64,000 bases of DNA from Struthio camelus (lineage: Eukaryota > Chordata > Aves > Struthioniformes > Struthionidae). The stretch covers positions 77,231,931 through 77,295,930 of the forward strand of contig NC_090982.1 in assembly GCF_040807025.1 (NCBI RefSeq), read 5' to 3'. Below are positions 13,379-25,500 of this stretch, piece after piece (the first letter of the stretch is position 1; each line of letters begins with the position of its first letter). The translations under genes and the position numbers were made by a program. Below the pieces are notes generated by a model. That model searched no databases and was not told where the DNA came from. It worked only from the letters and a program-made list of their open reading frames with translations.

Positions 13379-13384
13379 AATAAA
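13379..13384 (+). terminator. RGP1: RGP1 poly(A) signal
   Basis: AATAAA about 0.9 kb after the RGP1 stop codon, followed by T/G-rich sequence. It is the first canonical signal downstream on this strand. It sets the RGP1 3' UTR at about 12481-13400, tail to tail with MSMP. Confidence 0.75.
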
Positions 13385-13871
13385 CATCTGAACATGCAAA
13401 CTTGGTCCTCCAGAGAGCCTTATTCCCAGCCTCTGGGCTCTGCTGCTGCAAGGGAGTGGGGTGCACAGTGTCGCTGTACGCCTGGCTGCATGTGGGGCTG
13501 TGGGTTGGAGTGGGTGCATCTCTAACAGCCTCTGGCTGCCTCTTGGGTAATGCAGAGCAGGGTCTGTGCAGTGCACCTAGTGCTGCTCCTGACTGGTGCT
13601 GGTGGTGGCAAGGACCATCAGGAACTCTGCTAGGCTCAGCTCTGCCCTGAGCCCTCCGGGGCCCCAGCACAAGCAGGAGCCGCTTGTTCTCTGGTGGGCT
13701 GGAGCCTAGCCCCAGCTGTAGGGCAGGTTAGACCGGGGGTCCCTTGGGTGGAGACTGCACCCTTCTGCTCCGGAGGCTGGAGGTGCAACACTGCAGGCCT
13801 CTTCCCCGTGGTAGGCACAGCCCGCCCCAAATAACAGTCACTGGCTGGAGACCTCCTGTTTGTTTAATACT

Positions 13872-14940
13872 TTTATTGCAAGAACAGAAACATCTACACA
13901 AGGCTCTGCACAACACAGGCATGGCACCAGCTGAGGCGGGCTGCCGGGGCAGCCGGCTCCACCCTGGCGCACACAGATTGCTTCAGCTCCCTGAACGCTA
14001 GCAGGGCTCCCCCGGCGTGCTCCCTGCAGCTAGGAATGGGACAGCCTCCGGAGGGGAGGCTGGGGACATCTTCTAGTGGTTTCCCCCAGCACACCCAGGG
14101 CGCTGCTGCCTGCCCTGGGCTGGCTCCATTGCAGTGTTGCCCAGGGCTGGTGTGCGGTGCCAGGGGGGGGTCTCCTCTCGCTCTGGGAGCTGCAGAAGCA
14201 GGGGCGTTAGTGGTTCCAGAGGTGGGTTTTGTCCCTCGTGCTCCAGGGCAGAGAAGGGGCTGGCCGGGGTGCGCAGGTCCTGCATGAAGGGCCACGGTGG
14301 ACACAGGAGTGCAAGACTACCTGCTGCGATATAAGCAAATTTGGCCCTTTCACCCTTGCTTTAAATTAAATGGGAAGTTTCCTGCGCTCCTGGGAGGAGA
14401 TCCCCTGGGATCTGCATTCCTAAAGAAAGCCTGGCTCAGAGCTACACAAGCCCTCCTCCTTGCAGGCACTGAGAAAAAAAGGGACTCCTTCCCCTCCTGC
14501 TCTGCTGGGGAGAGCTGAGAGTAGTGCAGTCACGCTAGCAAGCCCAGGTCAATCTGGCGAGAGCCTTCGGCTTCGCAGCCCTGTTGGGCACTTGTGTGCC
14601 CTGGCCAGGCGCTTGGCCTTGGAGGATGGGAGGCGAGGAGCCCCCGCTCATGCAGGGCCTCCTCGGCATGCTGTCTCGAGGGAAGGAGCCCGGTTCAGTT
14701 CAGGGAGCTGAAGGCAGAAGCAAAGCCGTACCATGGCAGCACTAGGGTGTAAATGTTAGCTCAGTACAATAGTGTATGGATAGTGGTTTCCCTCAAAGGT
14801 GGCTGTAGTGATGTCTCTACAGGATGGGGCAGGTCTGGAACATGCAGGAGGTGCGCTCTGGACTACAGAGGCTCATGCTGGGGGCACGGGGGCACTGCCG
14901 GGCCTCTATCTGCTCAGCCCCGTGTCCAGCACTTTGTCGC
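13872..14940 (-). other. MSMP: MSMP 3' UTR with AATAAA at 13877-13872
   Basis: Reading the minus strand from the MSMP stop at 14941, the only canonical AATAAA before RGP1's end lies at 13877-13872. That implies a 3' UTR of about 1.07 kb, long for so small a gene. No other coding frame with recognisable similarity occurs here. The roughly 0.5 kb between this signal and the RGP1 signal (13.39-13.87 kb) shows nothing identifiable. Confidence 0.55.
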
Positions 14941-16501
14941 TCAGCGGCTCGGGGGTGCCGGCAAGCCCCACTCGTGCTCCAGGCTCTTCACGCAGGGCAG
15001 GCTGGGGTTGGCCTTCTGCACCACCGAGATCTGGCAGGTCTGCGAGTCGTAGTGGGCCTCACACCAGTCGGGGAAGTCGATGGGGTGCTGGGTGCTGTGG
15101 GAGAGGGCACGGTGCTGTCAGTGGCAGGCATCGCTGTGGTCTTGACGTCTGCCACTGGGCTGCTGGCCTGGCCAGATGGCTCCCTCCGCTGCCAGCCCGG
15201 CCTGCCAGGGGTGTCCCCAAGCCAGCTTTTGCAAGACACTGGCTGGGCCTCAGCTCCTGTCATATCTCATGTCCCCAGAGCCCTGGGACCGTTCACCCCA
15301 CCTGCCCTCGCTGCGTTGGGATGCCCCTGCCCTGGGCTGTCCTTGGCTCTCCACCTGCCTAGATAAGGAGCACGACCACCCTGCCACCCTCAGCACCTCA
15401 GGGGGATCCCACCCACCTCTTCCCAAGGGCCTGGCACCCTGCTCGCTCCAACCACCAGCCCCTGGGGCTGTCACAGTTGCTCCGCCACATGCCCAGCCGC
15501 CAGCCCCACGCCGCCCTGCGTGGCGGTGCTGCAGCAAGGCAGCGCCGACCGCGGCAGCCCGCCCCGAGCGCCCCGCGGCCTCTCACTCACGTCTCGCAGC
15601 AGCCCACGCCGATGGGGTGCAGGCAGGTGCACAGCAGGCAGTTGGCGCTCAGCCACGACTCCCCGAGGAAGAACTGCTTCCCCTCATACTCGCAGGGAGC
15701 TGGAAAGGAAATGGCAGAGACAAGCACCCACGGGCTGGTGCTTGGGGGCGTGGGAACCTCCTTGGCACCCCTCTGCCACAAAGAGGGGACGGGGGGAACA
15801 TCACAACCTCCCGTCTGCCCAGTGGCGCAGAAGATAGTCGGTGTCCTTTCCACCCTGCCTCAGCAGCCCTGCTCCCTGGGCTCCTGCAGGTGTGGGAAGC
15901 CTGAGCAGCTGCCGAGAGCGATGTTCCCACCCATCTGCTCCTGGCTGTGTCCTGCTGCTCTCCCCACAGCCCTTGTGGCCCCGAGACAGGGGGCAACGGC
16001 AGGTGGCTTTTGTTGCCCCGGAGCAGGCACATCCCATGCCTGCTCAGGCATCCCTGCAGCCCTGGAAGGAGGCAGCACAAGAAATACAGGCTGCCCTCTT
16101 CCCTTTGCTGCTGGTCCTGCATGCACGGCCCCAGCCGGGCTCCTGTCAGGAGCTCTTCATGGCCCAACGAGCGATTTCTCAGCCAGAGCCCTGGGGAGCT
16201 GTTCCGCGGTTTATAGACTGCTTCTTCCAGTCATCATTGGCCTGTGATCATGCTCCTGAGCTCAGCACAGCCCACTTAGCGCTTCGCAGGCATGCAAAGG
16301 AGAGCCCCCACCACCCCGAGAGCCGTGGGGAAATCTATGGCCTCGTCTTAGCATCTCATGTTCCCAGCTCACCTCCCCAGGCCACTTACCTTTAGCCTCG
16401 AAGTAGCATTTGGCCTGGGAGCCCGGCAGCTGGAGGAGGAGGGAGAGCAGCAGGCAAAGCCTGCCCCAGGCACACACCATCTTCTGCACTCTCATGGCCA
16501 T
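14941..16501 (-). CDS. MSMP: MSMP, prostate-associated microseminoprotein, complete
   Basis: Small secreted protein of the beta-microseminoprotein family; mammalian MSMP has been reported as a CCR2 ligand with chemotactic activity. Three coding exons, 16501-16390, 15699-15591 and 15094-14941, join in phase to 124 residues (human 139). Residues 1 to about 30 form a signal peptide with the core [16 protein letters not shown]. The mature part has ten cysteines, the family number, including the [10 protein letters not shown] and HPIDFPDWC segments that align with human CLHPVGVGCC and HPIDFPAGC. The C-terminal tail after the tenth cysteine is shorter than in human. Two in-frame Met codons (16501, 16495) lie close together; I chose the first. 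A TATA box lies about 160 bp upstream, and the neighbours RGP1 and NPR2 are the human ones. Confidence 0.93.
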
Positions 16502-16549
16502 GGCTGTTGATGAGCTGGGCTTCTTTGCGGTCCTGCTGAGATTGCCTTT

Positions 16550-16550
<1 letters not shown>

Positions 16551-16582
<32 letters not shown>

Positions 16583-16622
16583 TGCTCCTTTCCCTTCTCT
16601 TTCTCTCTCTCTCTGTCTCTCT
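16551..16622. repeat. CT/GA microsatellite in the MSMP 5' UTR
   Basis: An almost pure CT run of about 25 bases is followed by interrupted CT blocks. It lies between the MSMP start codon and its putative TATA box, so on the sense strand it is a GA-rich 5' leader. Confidence 0.85.
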
Positions 16623-16659
16623 GCCTTTTTAATGCTCTTCCCCTGATCCCAACAAGAGA

Positions 16660-16667
16660 TATTTATA
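16660..16667 (-). promoter_or_regulatory. MSMP: TATA box of MSMP
   Basis: On the minus strand the sequence reads TATAAATA at 16667-16660, in a locally AT-rich patch about 160 bp upstream of the MSMP ATG. This predicts a start near 16630 and a leader that includes the GA repeat. A TATA promoter fits a tissue-restricted secreted protein; usage is inferred. Confidence 0.5.
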
Positions 16668-16699
16668 AAGTTCAGCTTTACGACCCTGGCCACCAGCTG

Positions 16700-18225
16700 T
16701 GCCCCACTGGAAAAGTTGTAAAACTCATTTCCTGATTTGAAAGGCATGAAAACAAGAGGTAGGATCAAGATTTTTAACAAGCTGTGAAAAGCTGATTCAT
16801 GCCCTCCAGAAATGTCTCCAGTTGGAAGCCCCTGTGGGTGCAAGGCTCCACGGCGAGGGGAGATCCAAGGGACCCCAGCGGGGTTGCCCTCGGCAGGGTC
16901 ACGCAGGCCCCACGCAGGGTCACGGCAGGCTTACGCTGCAGCCCTTGGCACCCCACTAGGAGGAGAGCGCTGGACTCCCCTCCTGGTCGCACAGAGCTGT
17001 CTCTGATCCATTAAAACAGCCGAGATCTTGGGAGCATCTCGTCTTGCAGGAGAGGCACCACGTCAGCGTGCTCCAGCCCAGCTGTAGCCAGGTCGCCTGG
17101 GCATCGGTCTGGTGCAAGAGCAAGAAGAAAGTCCCTTGGTAGCACCATGGGCTCGTGCTCCAACCTGCCTTCTGCCAGTGGGAAGCGCAGTGTCCGAACT
17201 GTCACGCTGCAGAGCCACGCATCCGTCCCCGGGTTTGTGGCTGCTGGCACGGCGTTCGGCAGCAGCCAGCGTGGGATATAACGGCACAGCCTTGCTGGGT
17301 TCGGCTTGAGGCGTGGACAGCACCGTGGCACAATTTTGCCGCTTCTCCAGATTTCTGAGCTGAGCCGTTGCGTTTCCCCTTGCCGCTGGGATGTCTTTGC
17401 AGCTCCAGCCTTGCGGGGTGCTGCCGAGCCGGGCTCGGAGCCCCAGCCAGGCTGAGGTGGCCACAGCTGGTTCTTCAGGACGAGAGTGAGTTATACGGCG
17501 ATGCCCATGCCACGGGGCAGTGAGGAAAGCCCCCACGAGTCAACAAAGTTCCTAGGTCTTGGTTTGGTAGCCACCAACGTGAGCATGAGAACGGGGCCCT
17601 ACAGTCCCGCCTGCGGACGCGGCAGTGGCTGAGAGCGGCTGGAGCTGAGCCGTCCCTGTCAGGAACTGGAGACCAACCCTGGCAAAAGCCGGGAACAGAG
17701 CAAGACGTGCAGGAGGCAAGAGGTAGGCAAGAAATCAGGGGATGAGGGTGGGTTTGGACAAGTGACCAGAGAAGGAAACAAGGGGCTTGACTGGGAAGCC
17801 ATGAGAAGACATCACAGCCCTGGGCAGACCCGGAGGGGCACGTAGCACTGCCACCGTCCCTTCACGGCCCCCAGGGAAATCCCTTTCTCAGACTGGCCCT
17901 CTCCACAGCAAACTGATAAGGTTTTCAACCAATGGCCAAAGTGGCCAAAGGGATGGGACGGGAGCGTTGGAAGAGGCCAGGACGCAAGGAGCTGCCGGGC
18001 TGGGCGGCGTGGCTGCCCGTCCCCGGGGCACGTACGAGAGCAGTGCTGAGTTGCCAACAGAAATTTGCAGCCCTCTTCAGAAGCAGCTGCTGGCAGCAGG
18101 AAATAGGACCCCGGGGATGGTCCAAGCGGCAGCTCGGCCAGCGCTGGGAGGGATGCGTTTGCAGTAGCAGTAGCATATGTGGGTCATCTGCCCCTACGTT
18201 AAGCTTCCTACTTTCTAAAAGTTTG
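16700..18225. other. MSMP-NPR2 intergenic, left part
   Basis: About 1.5 kb of unique-looking sequence upstream of MSMP. No gene, RNA or tandem repeat recognised. Confidence 0.6.
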
Positions 18226-18229
18226 GGAT

Positions 18230-18450
18230 AGGTTTACACCCTGACGCGTGAGGCTCAATATCCCTTCCAGAATTTGTGTTGGCATCCGCTATTATAGCTG
18301 GATATTTTTGTTATCCACATAAATGTCCAATCCCTCCTTGAATCCTGCTAAATTTTGGCCGGGATGTTTTCCTGTGGCAGCCTAATTAAGCAGAGAGTGA
18401 AAAAATATTTCCTTTTATCCGTTTTGGATTCGCCACCTTCTGATTGCAGG
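18230..18450 (-). repeat. Old CR1/L3-type LINE fragment
   Basis: The plus strand contains the series CAATCCCTCCTTGAATCCTG, then TTCCTGTGGCAG, TTAATTA and GTGAAAAAATATTTCCTTTT. I recognise these as the reverse complement of an ancient CR1/L3 LINE 3' region common in amniotes. It is diverged, shows no intact frame and has no visible target-site duplication. Confidence 0.55.
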
Positions 18451-18719
18451 GCAGGTCCCAGCCAGCGGAGAGGGGTCGTGGTGCGTCTGGGGGGGGCTCG
18501 GACACCAGCCGCCCCACAGAAAGGGGCCGTGTGCAAGCGGGAGATGGCCGGGGCCGGGATGTCGTCGGGGCCGGGATAGTATCGAGGTTGGGAGCACAGA
18601 GGTCGGCACTTCCCCAGAGCCGGAGGCTGCTGGGCTCTCCGGCCGGAGGACCCTCTGAAACCACTTCGCTGGGTGCGGAGAGATCTCCTGAAAGAGGGTG
18701 GCTGCTTTGGTTAAAACGC

Positions 18720-19100
18720 TGAATTCATTGAAAGCGAAGGAAAACGTGCACTCCCAAACACAAATGTTAAACTAAGGGAAAAATGGTGAAGCAGATGGCA
18801 GCAAGTCTAACATCAGCTGGAAAAGGCTGATGATCAGGAGGAGAAGCTCAGGGTACCAGGAACAACCTATTGACTGCGGGGCTGCAAGCGGGAATGATTA
18901 AGTGTATCAGCAACAAATGAAATTTGCCCTTTGGTAGAGTTGTTACTATATAACGCGGATAAAAGCGTTCATCATCGGGGCAGTAAATGAATATTCCTAT
19001 TGTGTGTTTGGAAGGAGAAGTCTGGCACGCTAGCAACCACAATGAAGTAACCCATCACCGTTTCATCACCGAGCAGAGAAAATATCAAAACACGAGTAGT
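18720..19100. promoter_or_regulatory. AT-rich island, candidate conserved non-coding element
   Basis: A sharp drop in GC inside very GC-rich surroundings, with motifs such as CAACAAATGAAATTTGCC, ACTATATAACG and GTAAATGAATATTCC. No open frame or repeat is recognised. A distal regulatory element of NPR2 or MSMP is one explanation; an unrecognised old repeat is another. Confidence 0.25.
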
Positions 19101-19339
19101 GTTTTTCGTTTGGAGATGGTTTGCCCTGGCTTCCAGAAAGAAGGACCCCAAAAATGTGCAGAGAGTTGCGAGCGAGGCCCCAAGGAAGGCCACCGCCTCT
19201 GCTCCGACGGGGACACGGGAAAACATTCCTGGGATTTCTGCAGCTCAACCTTTGCAGTTTCCTAAAGAGAAGGTGAAGGTTAACATCCCGGTTGCAACAT
19301 ATGGCCATTTCGTCGAAGCGTTTAGCGGTATAAACACGG

Positions 19340-21780
19340 AGGACGAGGAAAGGGGAAAGCGTGCCGATGAGGAGGGGAGCCGGAGGCGCCCGGCCGTGCC
19401 TCGGCGGGGCTGGCGGACGGGGGTCTGAGCAGGAGCGCGGCGGCGCGGACGCCCCCGCCGAGGCCCCTGCTGCCCTGCACCCTGCACCCCGCGGCGGCGC
19501 CTCCCCGAAAGGCGCTCGGCTTGCCCGGCAGGCTCAGCTGGGGCCAGGCGCCCAGGCTGCGCCCCTGCCTCCTGCGCCGGCTGCCCTGGCCCCTGCGGGG
19601 GCAGCGGGGGCACCGGGGAGGCGCGCCTGCCCAAAGCCGCCGCGGGGGAAGCTGCCGCGCCGGCTGGAGGCGCTGGCCCGAGGGTGCCGCCGGCTGTGAG
19701 CTGGCCCGTGGCGGTCCCAGGCGGGAGGCGAGAGACTTCAGCCGGCAGCGCCGGCGGATCCGGCTTTGCTGGGAGAGCGGGGCGCCCGCGGGCTTTAAAT
19801 ACCGGGTCCCGCGCGGCGCGGGTAAACGCAGCAGCCGGGACGGCGCGGGGTGGCCTGGCAGCGCCCGCGGCACGAGGAGCTCGCGCAGCCCCTCGCCCTC
19901 TGCGGCACCCGGGCAGGCGGGACCGGCTGACGTGGGACCCCCACCCCAGCCCCGCAGGAGGCGCGCGGGTAATAAAGATGATGGACAAGTTGCCGTCGGC
20001 AGGATCCAGGAGCGTTGTAAAACCCGAATCTCCAGAGCCTTCAGCTGAGGCTGCAGCTGCAGAGCAGGAAGCAAACAGGATCCCGGCTGGCATTGTGAAA
20101 GCAAACACCATAAATCCGAGGAAGTGCCGCGATTGCTGTTTTAGGCACTGGGGAGCTTGGCTCCTGCTCCCCACAAGCACTTTTATTTTCTCACTAAACA
20201 GGAAAAAAAAAACAAAAAAAAAGAAAAAAGAAAAAAACCCCAACCCGCAACGTATCGCTGGGCCTGCCTCAGCCCGCTGCCAGGGCTGCACGCAGCAGGG
20301 CAAGGGCAGGCGGCAGGGCACGCGCCCGCTCGGTGCCCGGCGCCCGTCCGTCCGCGGGCGAGGGGGCTCCGCGCCGCCCTCTCCCGCCCCTGCCCGCTCC
20401 TGGCCCCGCGACGGCAGCCTGCCGGGAGGCGGGTTTTGCCCCAGAAAGTGCCCGTTCGTCGAAAAACCTCACTTCTGTGGGGTGCCGAGGCCGTACCGAG
20501 AGACGGCTCCCGGCCGCCGGGTTGGCGGCAGTAACCGGGACGGGCAGAGGAGCCCCGCTGGGACCCAGCTCGGCCAGAGCGCTGCCGCCGCGGCCCCGCT
20601 CGACTCCCGGCCTCGGGCAGAGCCGAGGGGGGAGATGCAGTGGCGGGGGGGGGATACGGGCAACAAGGAGCCAGAAAGGGGGGTAGGACCGGATAAGCGC
20701 AAAGAGAGACAGGCACCCCGCACCCTCCTCGGGGTGTCGGGGCAGAGGCAGAGCTCGCAGGACGCTCTCCCGCGGCCCTCCAGCCCCCCGGGGCGCCCGC
20801 GGCTGGGAGAGGAGGGGGCGCAGCCGTGCCCTCGGGTCCGGGACGGGGGCTGCGGCACGGCCGAGACCCGCCAGGAGCCAGGGACCCCCGGGCGCTGGGC
20901 GAAGGCAGCGAGAGGGCCAGGGGCTGGCAGCGGCCGGCCCCGCGGCCGCCTCCCCGCGCTCCTCGCGACGGGCGGCAGCTCAGCACGGCCCCGCTCGTGG
21001 GCAGCTGCAAAGCGGGGTGCAAAGGGCTGCTGCAAGTCATGGGGGGCAGAGCCGCGGTCAGCACGAAAGGGGGTGACGAGGGCTCGGGAGGGCGGGAGGG
21101 GACAGCAGCACGGTGGCTTTTGGAAAAGACGTCCTGGGACATGCCACGGCCTTATGTGCTCCCTCGCGGGCTCTTGCACTTCCTCATGCTCCCTCGTGCT
21201 TCCTGGCACTTCCTTGCACTCTCTTGCATGCAGTCATTCCCACTCGCACATGCTCTCAGGCTGTCTCGCGCTCCCTCGGGCTCCCTTGCACCCCCTCGCG
21301 CTCTTGCACCCTCGCATGCCCTTGCGCCCTCGCACGCTCCCTCGCACTCACGCTCTTGCTCTCCTGCGCTCTCCCTCGTGCTCCCTTCTGCCCTTCGCCA
21401 CGCTCTTGCACAGCCTCGCGCTCTCGCGGGCCGTCGCACTCCCGCGCTCTCCAGCCCTCCCATCGCAGCTGCAGCTCTGCCCCGGGCTGCCCGCCGCCCG
21501 CCAGCGCCCTTCGAAGACGCTCTGGCATCTGTGCGCGTCTCGCACGCCTCTCGCTAGAGCTGCGTGGACACCCCCCTGCAGCCTTCCCCGTGCCAGGCCG
21601 GTCGCGGACCCCCATGTGTCCGGGCGCCCGGGACGGCTGCGTTTGGTGCCGGCCGGGGCTGGCTCCCAGAGCCGGCACCTCCGGGCTCGGGGCGCGCGCA
21701 GCTGCCCGCGGCTCCGCTCGGCCTCCTCTCGAAGGAAACGTGACGGGAGGGCGCGAGGTGTTTAGGAAAACAGGCCTTGG
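19340..21780. other. CpG-rich block without a recognisable gene
   Basis: About 2.4 kb of CpG-dense sequence. Long frames exist (for example 693 codons at 19684-21765), but their Arg/Pro/Ala/Gly-rich translations look like GC bias and resemble no protein I know. There is a TTTAAATA element at about 19794 followed by CpG-rich sequence, so an unannotated promoter or non-coding transcript is possible. No splice-supported coding gene was found. Confidence 0.45.
21160..21470. repeat. Degenerate CTCGCGCTCCCT-type tandem repeat
   Basis: Loose repetition of an approximately 11-14 bp unit (CTCGCGCTCCCT, CTCTTGCAC and TCGCATGCCCTTG variants). It is strongly diverged, so the unit length varies and copy number cannot be given exactly. 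Confidence 0.65.
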
Positions 21781-22344
21781 CACTTGCTGGCCATCCTGGG
21801 AAAACAAAAACATCCGGGCGGGCAGCAGCGCCGCGAGCGCGAGAGAGCGGCACTCCATAAATCCCCCGAAGCAGGTGCTTTGTAGTCGGCACAAGGAAAT
21901 GAGCACATTATTCATCTCGGCTTAAACCCCTAAACGTTTCCTGTCCTGTGAGTCAGAAATAACCCTGGGAGATCATTCCTGGGCCACGCAGGAGCCGCGC
22001 TGTCCAAGAAAGTGCCACACGCCTGTCAGGCCCGGGGCCAAGGGAAGAGCGGGCACCCGTGGCGGAGCTGCCCCGGTGAGCGGCTGCAAGATGAGCGGCC
22101 ACGAGCTGGGGCACGAATGGGCCTTCGCGTGCCTGGCCTCGGCGTCTCGCTCTCCACGGCCATCCCCGGGCGTTCGGGATGAACCTCAGCAGCAATGCCC
22201 TTGCAGGGAGATGTATCTCAGCAGGAATATCGTAGCCTGGTTTCGGACAGGGACTGGCCCTGGGCTGAACCCTCCATGTGCTCCATTGGCCGATGACACC
22301 AACTCCTCCATGTGTCCGGTGGCCCGGCTTCCTGACCCGCTCGG

Positions 22345-22553
22345 AGCTGCTGGTTATTAAATATTAGGAAATATATTTCCCCGTGATGGCAGCCAAAACC
22401 TAGAGCAGGGCCCAGAGAGGAAACCTCCATCCTCGGCGACCTTCAGCCCTTGATGGGACCAGGCCCTGAGCAACCTGCTAGAGGTTGGCCCTGCTTTGGA
22501 GGGTTTAGCCACCACTGTCCCTTCCAGCCACCGTCCCTCAGTGACTCTGTGAA
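22345..22553 (+). repeat. CR1 LINE 3' end, sense orientation
   Basis: In order, the segment has ATTAGGAAATATATTTCC, GAGCAGGGCCCAGAGAGG, CTCCATCCT, CCTGAGCAACCTGCTAGAGG, GGCCCTGCTTTGGAG, GTCCCTTCCAGCC and a terminal TGACTCTGTGA. This is the order of landmarks in the CR1 3' untranslated region. It is a 5'-truncated copy of the usual short CR1 kind, moderately diverged. Confidence 0.8.
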
Positions 22554-22559
22554 CGCGTG

Positions 22560-25500
22560 TAGATCCCCTCGTTGGGTGATGGGGCATGGAGAGGCACTGG
22601 CAGTTGGTGAGTCCCAGTGAACACGTTGCCTCATGGACTCGTTGGGTCTCTGCCCTTGCTGCACGGACAGGCCCCTGCCCTGAACCTGCCCTGAACCCGA
22701 GGAACAACACAGCTGCCACATTACCCACATTTTTCCCTTTAAACTATTCACTTCTGCTCCATTTTTTCCGTTGTTGGCACATAAAATCCAAACACAAACA
22801 AGGAGTCCTTCAGGTTACCCTGACAACAAGAGCAGAGGAAACCCATAAATGCAAAGGTCGCCCCGCATGCACCAAGCCATCCCTGCACATTATCTCACGC
22901 CACAGGCTCGCCACTCTTGGCCCACACCACCTCACATGCTAGCCTGGCCTGACACGTGGGCCGGGCCTCCTCAGTGCCCGAGATGGCTCCGCTTTCACCT
23001 CCATCTCCTCCCTCTGTGGTGCCAAAGCGCTGCCGGCAGCCAGGTAAGGGCAGACAGTACCCAGGGAACTGTCCTTGCCCAGAGCTGAGCTGCCAAAGGC
23101 TCTTTGCAGGCTGCAGAGCAGCCACGTGGCTGCAGGCTCTGGAGGGCGAGACCTTCTGGAGATGTTCTGGAGCGAGGTGTCCTTCTGAGGAACTCTCCTC
23201 CACTAGCACCACGGCAGGGGACAGCCTGCTGGGCCCCACGTGTGGCACCTACCTCCTTCCCACTCCAAGCCTCCCATTACCAAGCCCATTTATGACCCCC
23301 AGCCCATGCAGTGGCTACAGCAAAAAGGAGCCAGTGCCCGCCTGGGCCACCACGTGCTTTTCCAGGGCTGTGCCAGAGCGCTAGACCTCCCGGCAACCCA
23401 ACGCGGTACGCACATCCTGTGCCCTGTGCCATGTACGCTGCGCAGCTCCTCTGCATGGCCCCAGGAGCTGGCAGTCCCCAGGGCACCCCACTCCTGATGC
23501 CTGTAAAGCTCTTCACAGCCACCTCCGGGAATGACAGGTTTCTGGCCCCGCTCTCGGTGCAGAGGTGACTACGTCTGGCACGCTCCTGCAGACGTTAGCT
23601 TGGTTTATTGCATTCCAGGGTAGGGAGAAACATTTTTGACCAATTAAACAATCACCCGCTTTGGGGGCTTTGGGCTTGTTTTTGCTTTCTGGGAACCCAG
23701 GAAACAAGACAGGAACCTTTCGGTCATGACCCCCAACCTGGGGCAGGTGGCCAGGGCTGCGCCCTCAGTGTTGGCCACGCTCCCACCCAGCACGCGGACT
23801 GCCACGGCCGGGGCGCTGGGCACAGCCCCACGGTGACGTGTGGCAGCTCCAGGCCTGGGAGCAGATCCGGCACCTGGGGATGGCTGCTGCTGGTAGCTCG
23901 CAGGAGGGATGGGGGTCTCCTGGGGTGCAAAACCAAACCCCCTCCTGCAGGGAGACCGATCCACGGCTCCCTCAGGGCAAAGGTTTGGCAACAGCTTTCA
24001 CCTTGAATCATTAAAAATGAGCCTTCTAGTAGAAAACTTGTCAGATCCAAGCTGAGAGGCTTCAACTGCAGGAAAGAAGTGTAGTGAAACAGTGCAGGAC
24101 CCACAGGGTTATTCCAGACGGGCAACCACGGACTATCTTTTGGAGAGATCTTCTGCAGGAATGAGCGGCGGCCCTGGGTGCTCCTTGGCCGCAGCCTGTC
24201 CCAGTGCTGGGCCGGCAGGAGGGATGCGGTGGGAGACGTGCTGCGACCTGCTCTCAGGGTGCAGGGCCTTCTGTTAACCACTGGTTTGAGCTGTGCCCTC
24301 AGCAGGGCTTGACCGAAACAAGGGAAACGAGTGGTATCCCGTGTTTTGTCTTTCCACCCTTGCTCTGCTGTTTCTTCTGTTGCAGTCACACTCCAGAAGC
24401 GGAAGAAATCACAAATCGCAGTCCTGGTCTGCACGTTGCTCTCCCAGCTCTGCCGGGAGAGCTGCCCTGCCGGGCTGGCGATCCCGTTTGCCAGGAGTGA
24501 CCCCCCCAAGATCCATCGCTCCGTGTCCCTCCCTCCCCTCTGCCCCGGGGATGGTTGCGCCGGGGCCCGGCTCAGCCTGCGCGGGAGGCTGCAGCCGAAG
24601 ACGGTGGCACGCGACACACCGTGCAGATACCGCGTCCCCTCCGTTCTGCACAGCCCTGGTCTCTGGGACGGCTTGGGACGGCTAAGGAGAGGACGCGGCA
24701 CATTCGGGCACGCTGCTCGTGAGACCCCATCCCCTTCCCAGCCCTCCCTGCCCCAGCGGTGCACGGTGCCCTGGCGGTGCCAGCATCCCCGTGCAGCGGT
24801 GTACAGCGTGCAGCGTACGGTGTACAGCACCGGTCACTGGGCCCCCTCTGCTGGCATTTGCACGCAAACACTCCCTGCTGAGCCTGGCACGGCCCCGACC
24901 CCAGAGCAAAGCCCGGCCCCGTACAGGCCTCCCAGCAGCGGGAGTGCAGCGCTGCTCCCCGTGCTCCCGGCCGGCTTCCCCGTGGCCCTGGCGTCGCTTC
25001 ACCCCGACGCTACGCCCCCGTTGCTTGCAGCACGTCCCACAAGAGCATCGCTAGGTCCCCAACAAGTGACACAACAGCCTCGTCCCCAGCCCATCATAGG
25101 CAGGGACAGAAAAGGTTGGACAAAGCTTTTTCCGGAGCCGGGGGGCCGTCAGCCCCTTTCCTCCGGGAGCGCCCTCACCCGTCGCAGGGAAGTTGGTTGC
25201 GCGCCTGGTCTGCAAGTCCCACCCGCTCCCGGCCCCTTCTGGAGGCACCGTGCCTGCTGCGGCTTTCTAGCCGGCTCTCCTGCTCCCGGCAAGAGCGGAT
25301 GAGAGCCCGGGGTCCCTCTGCTCTCTCTGCCTGCGCCTCCGGGAAACCCTCGGCCCTGCTGGGGTGAAACGTGCCCTTCTGCACAACCAGCCTTGACCGG
25401 TGCCTGCTCCTACCCCAGAGGCATCCCCTGCTCTGCCCTCCTGCTCCGAGGTCCCCAGAAGTCCCCCGGGTGGCATCCCGCAGGCCGGGAGCACACCCCA

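Noticed and set aside
19684-21765. 693-codon plus-strand open frame
   Set aside because: It lies in a CpG-rich block with few stop codons by composition. There is no recognisable domain, it includes an AAAAAAC-type A-run and a degenerate repeat, and no conserved splice structure is present.
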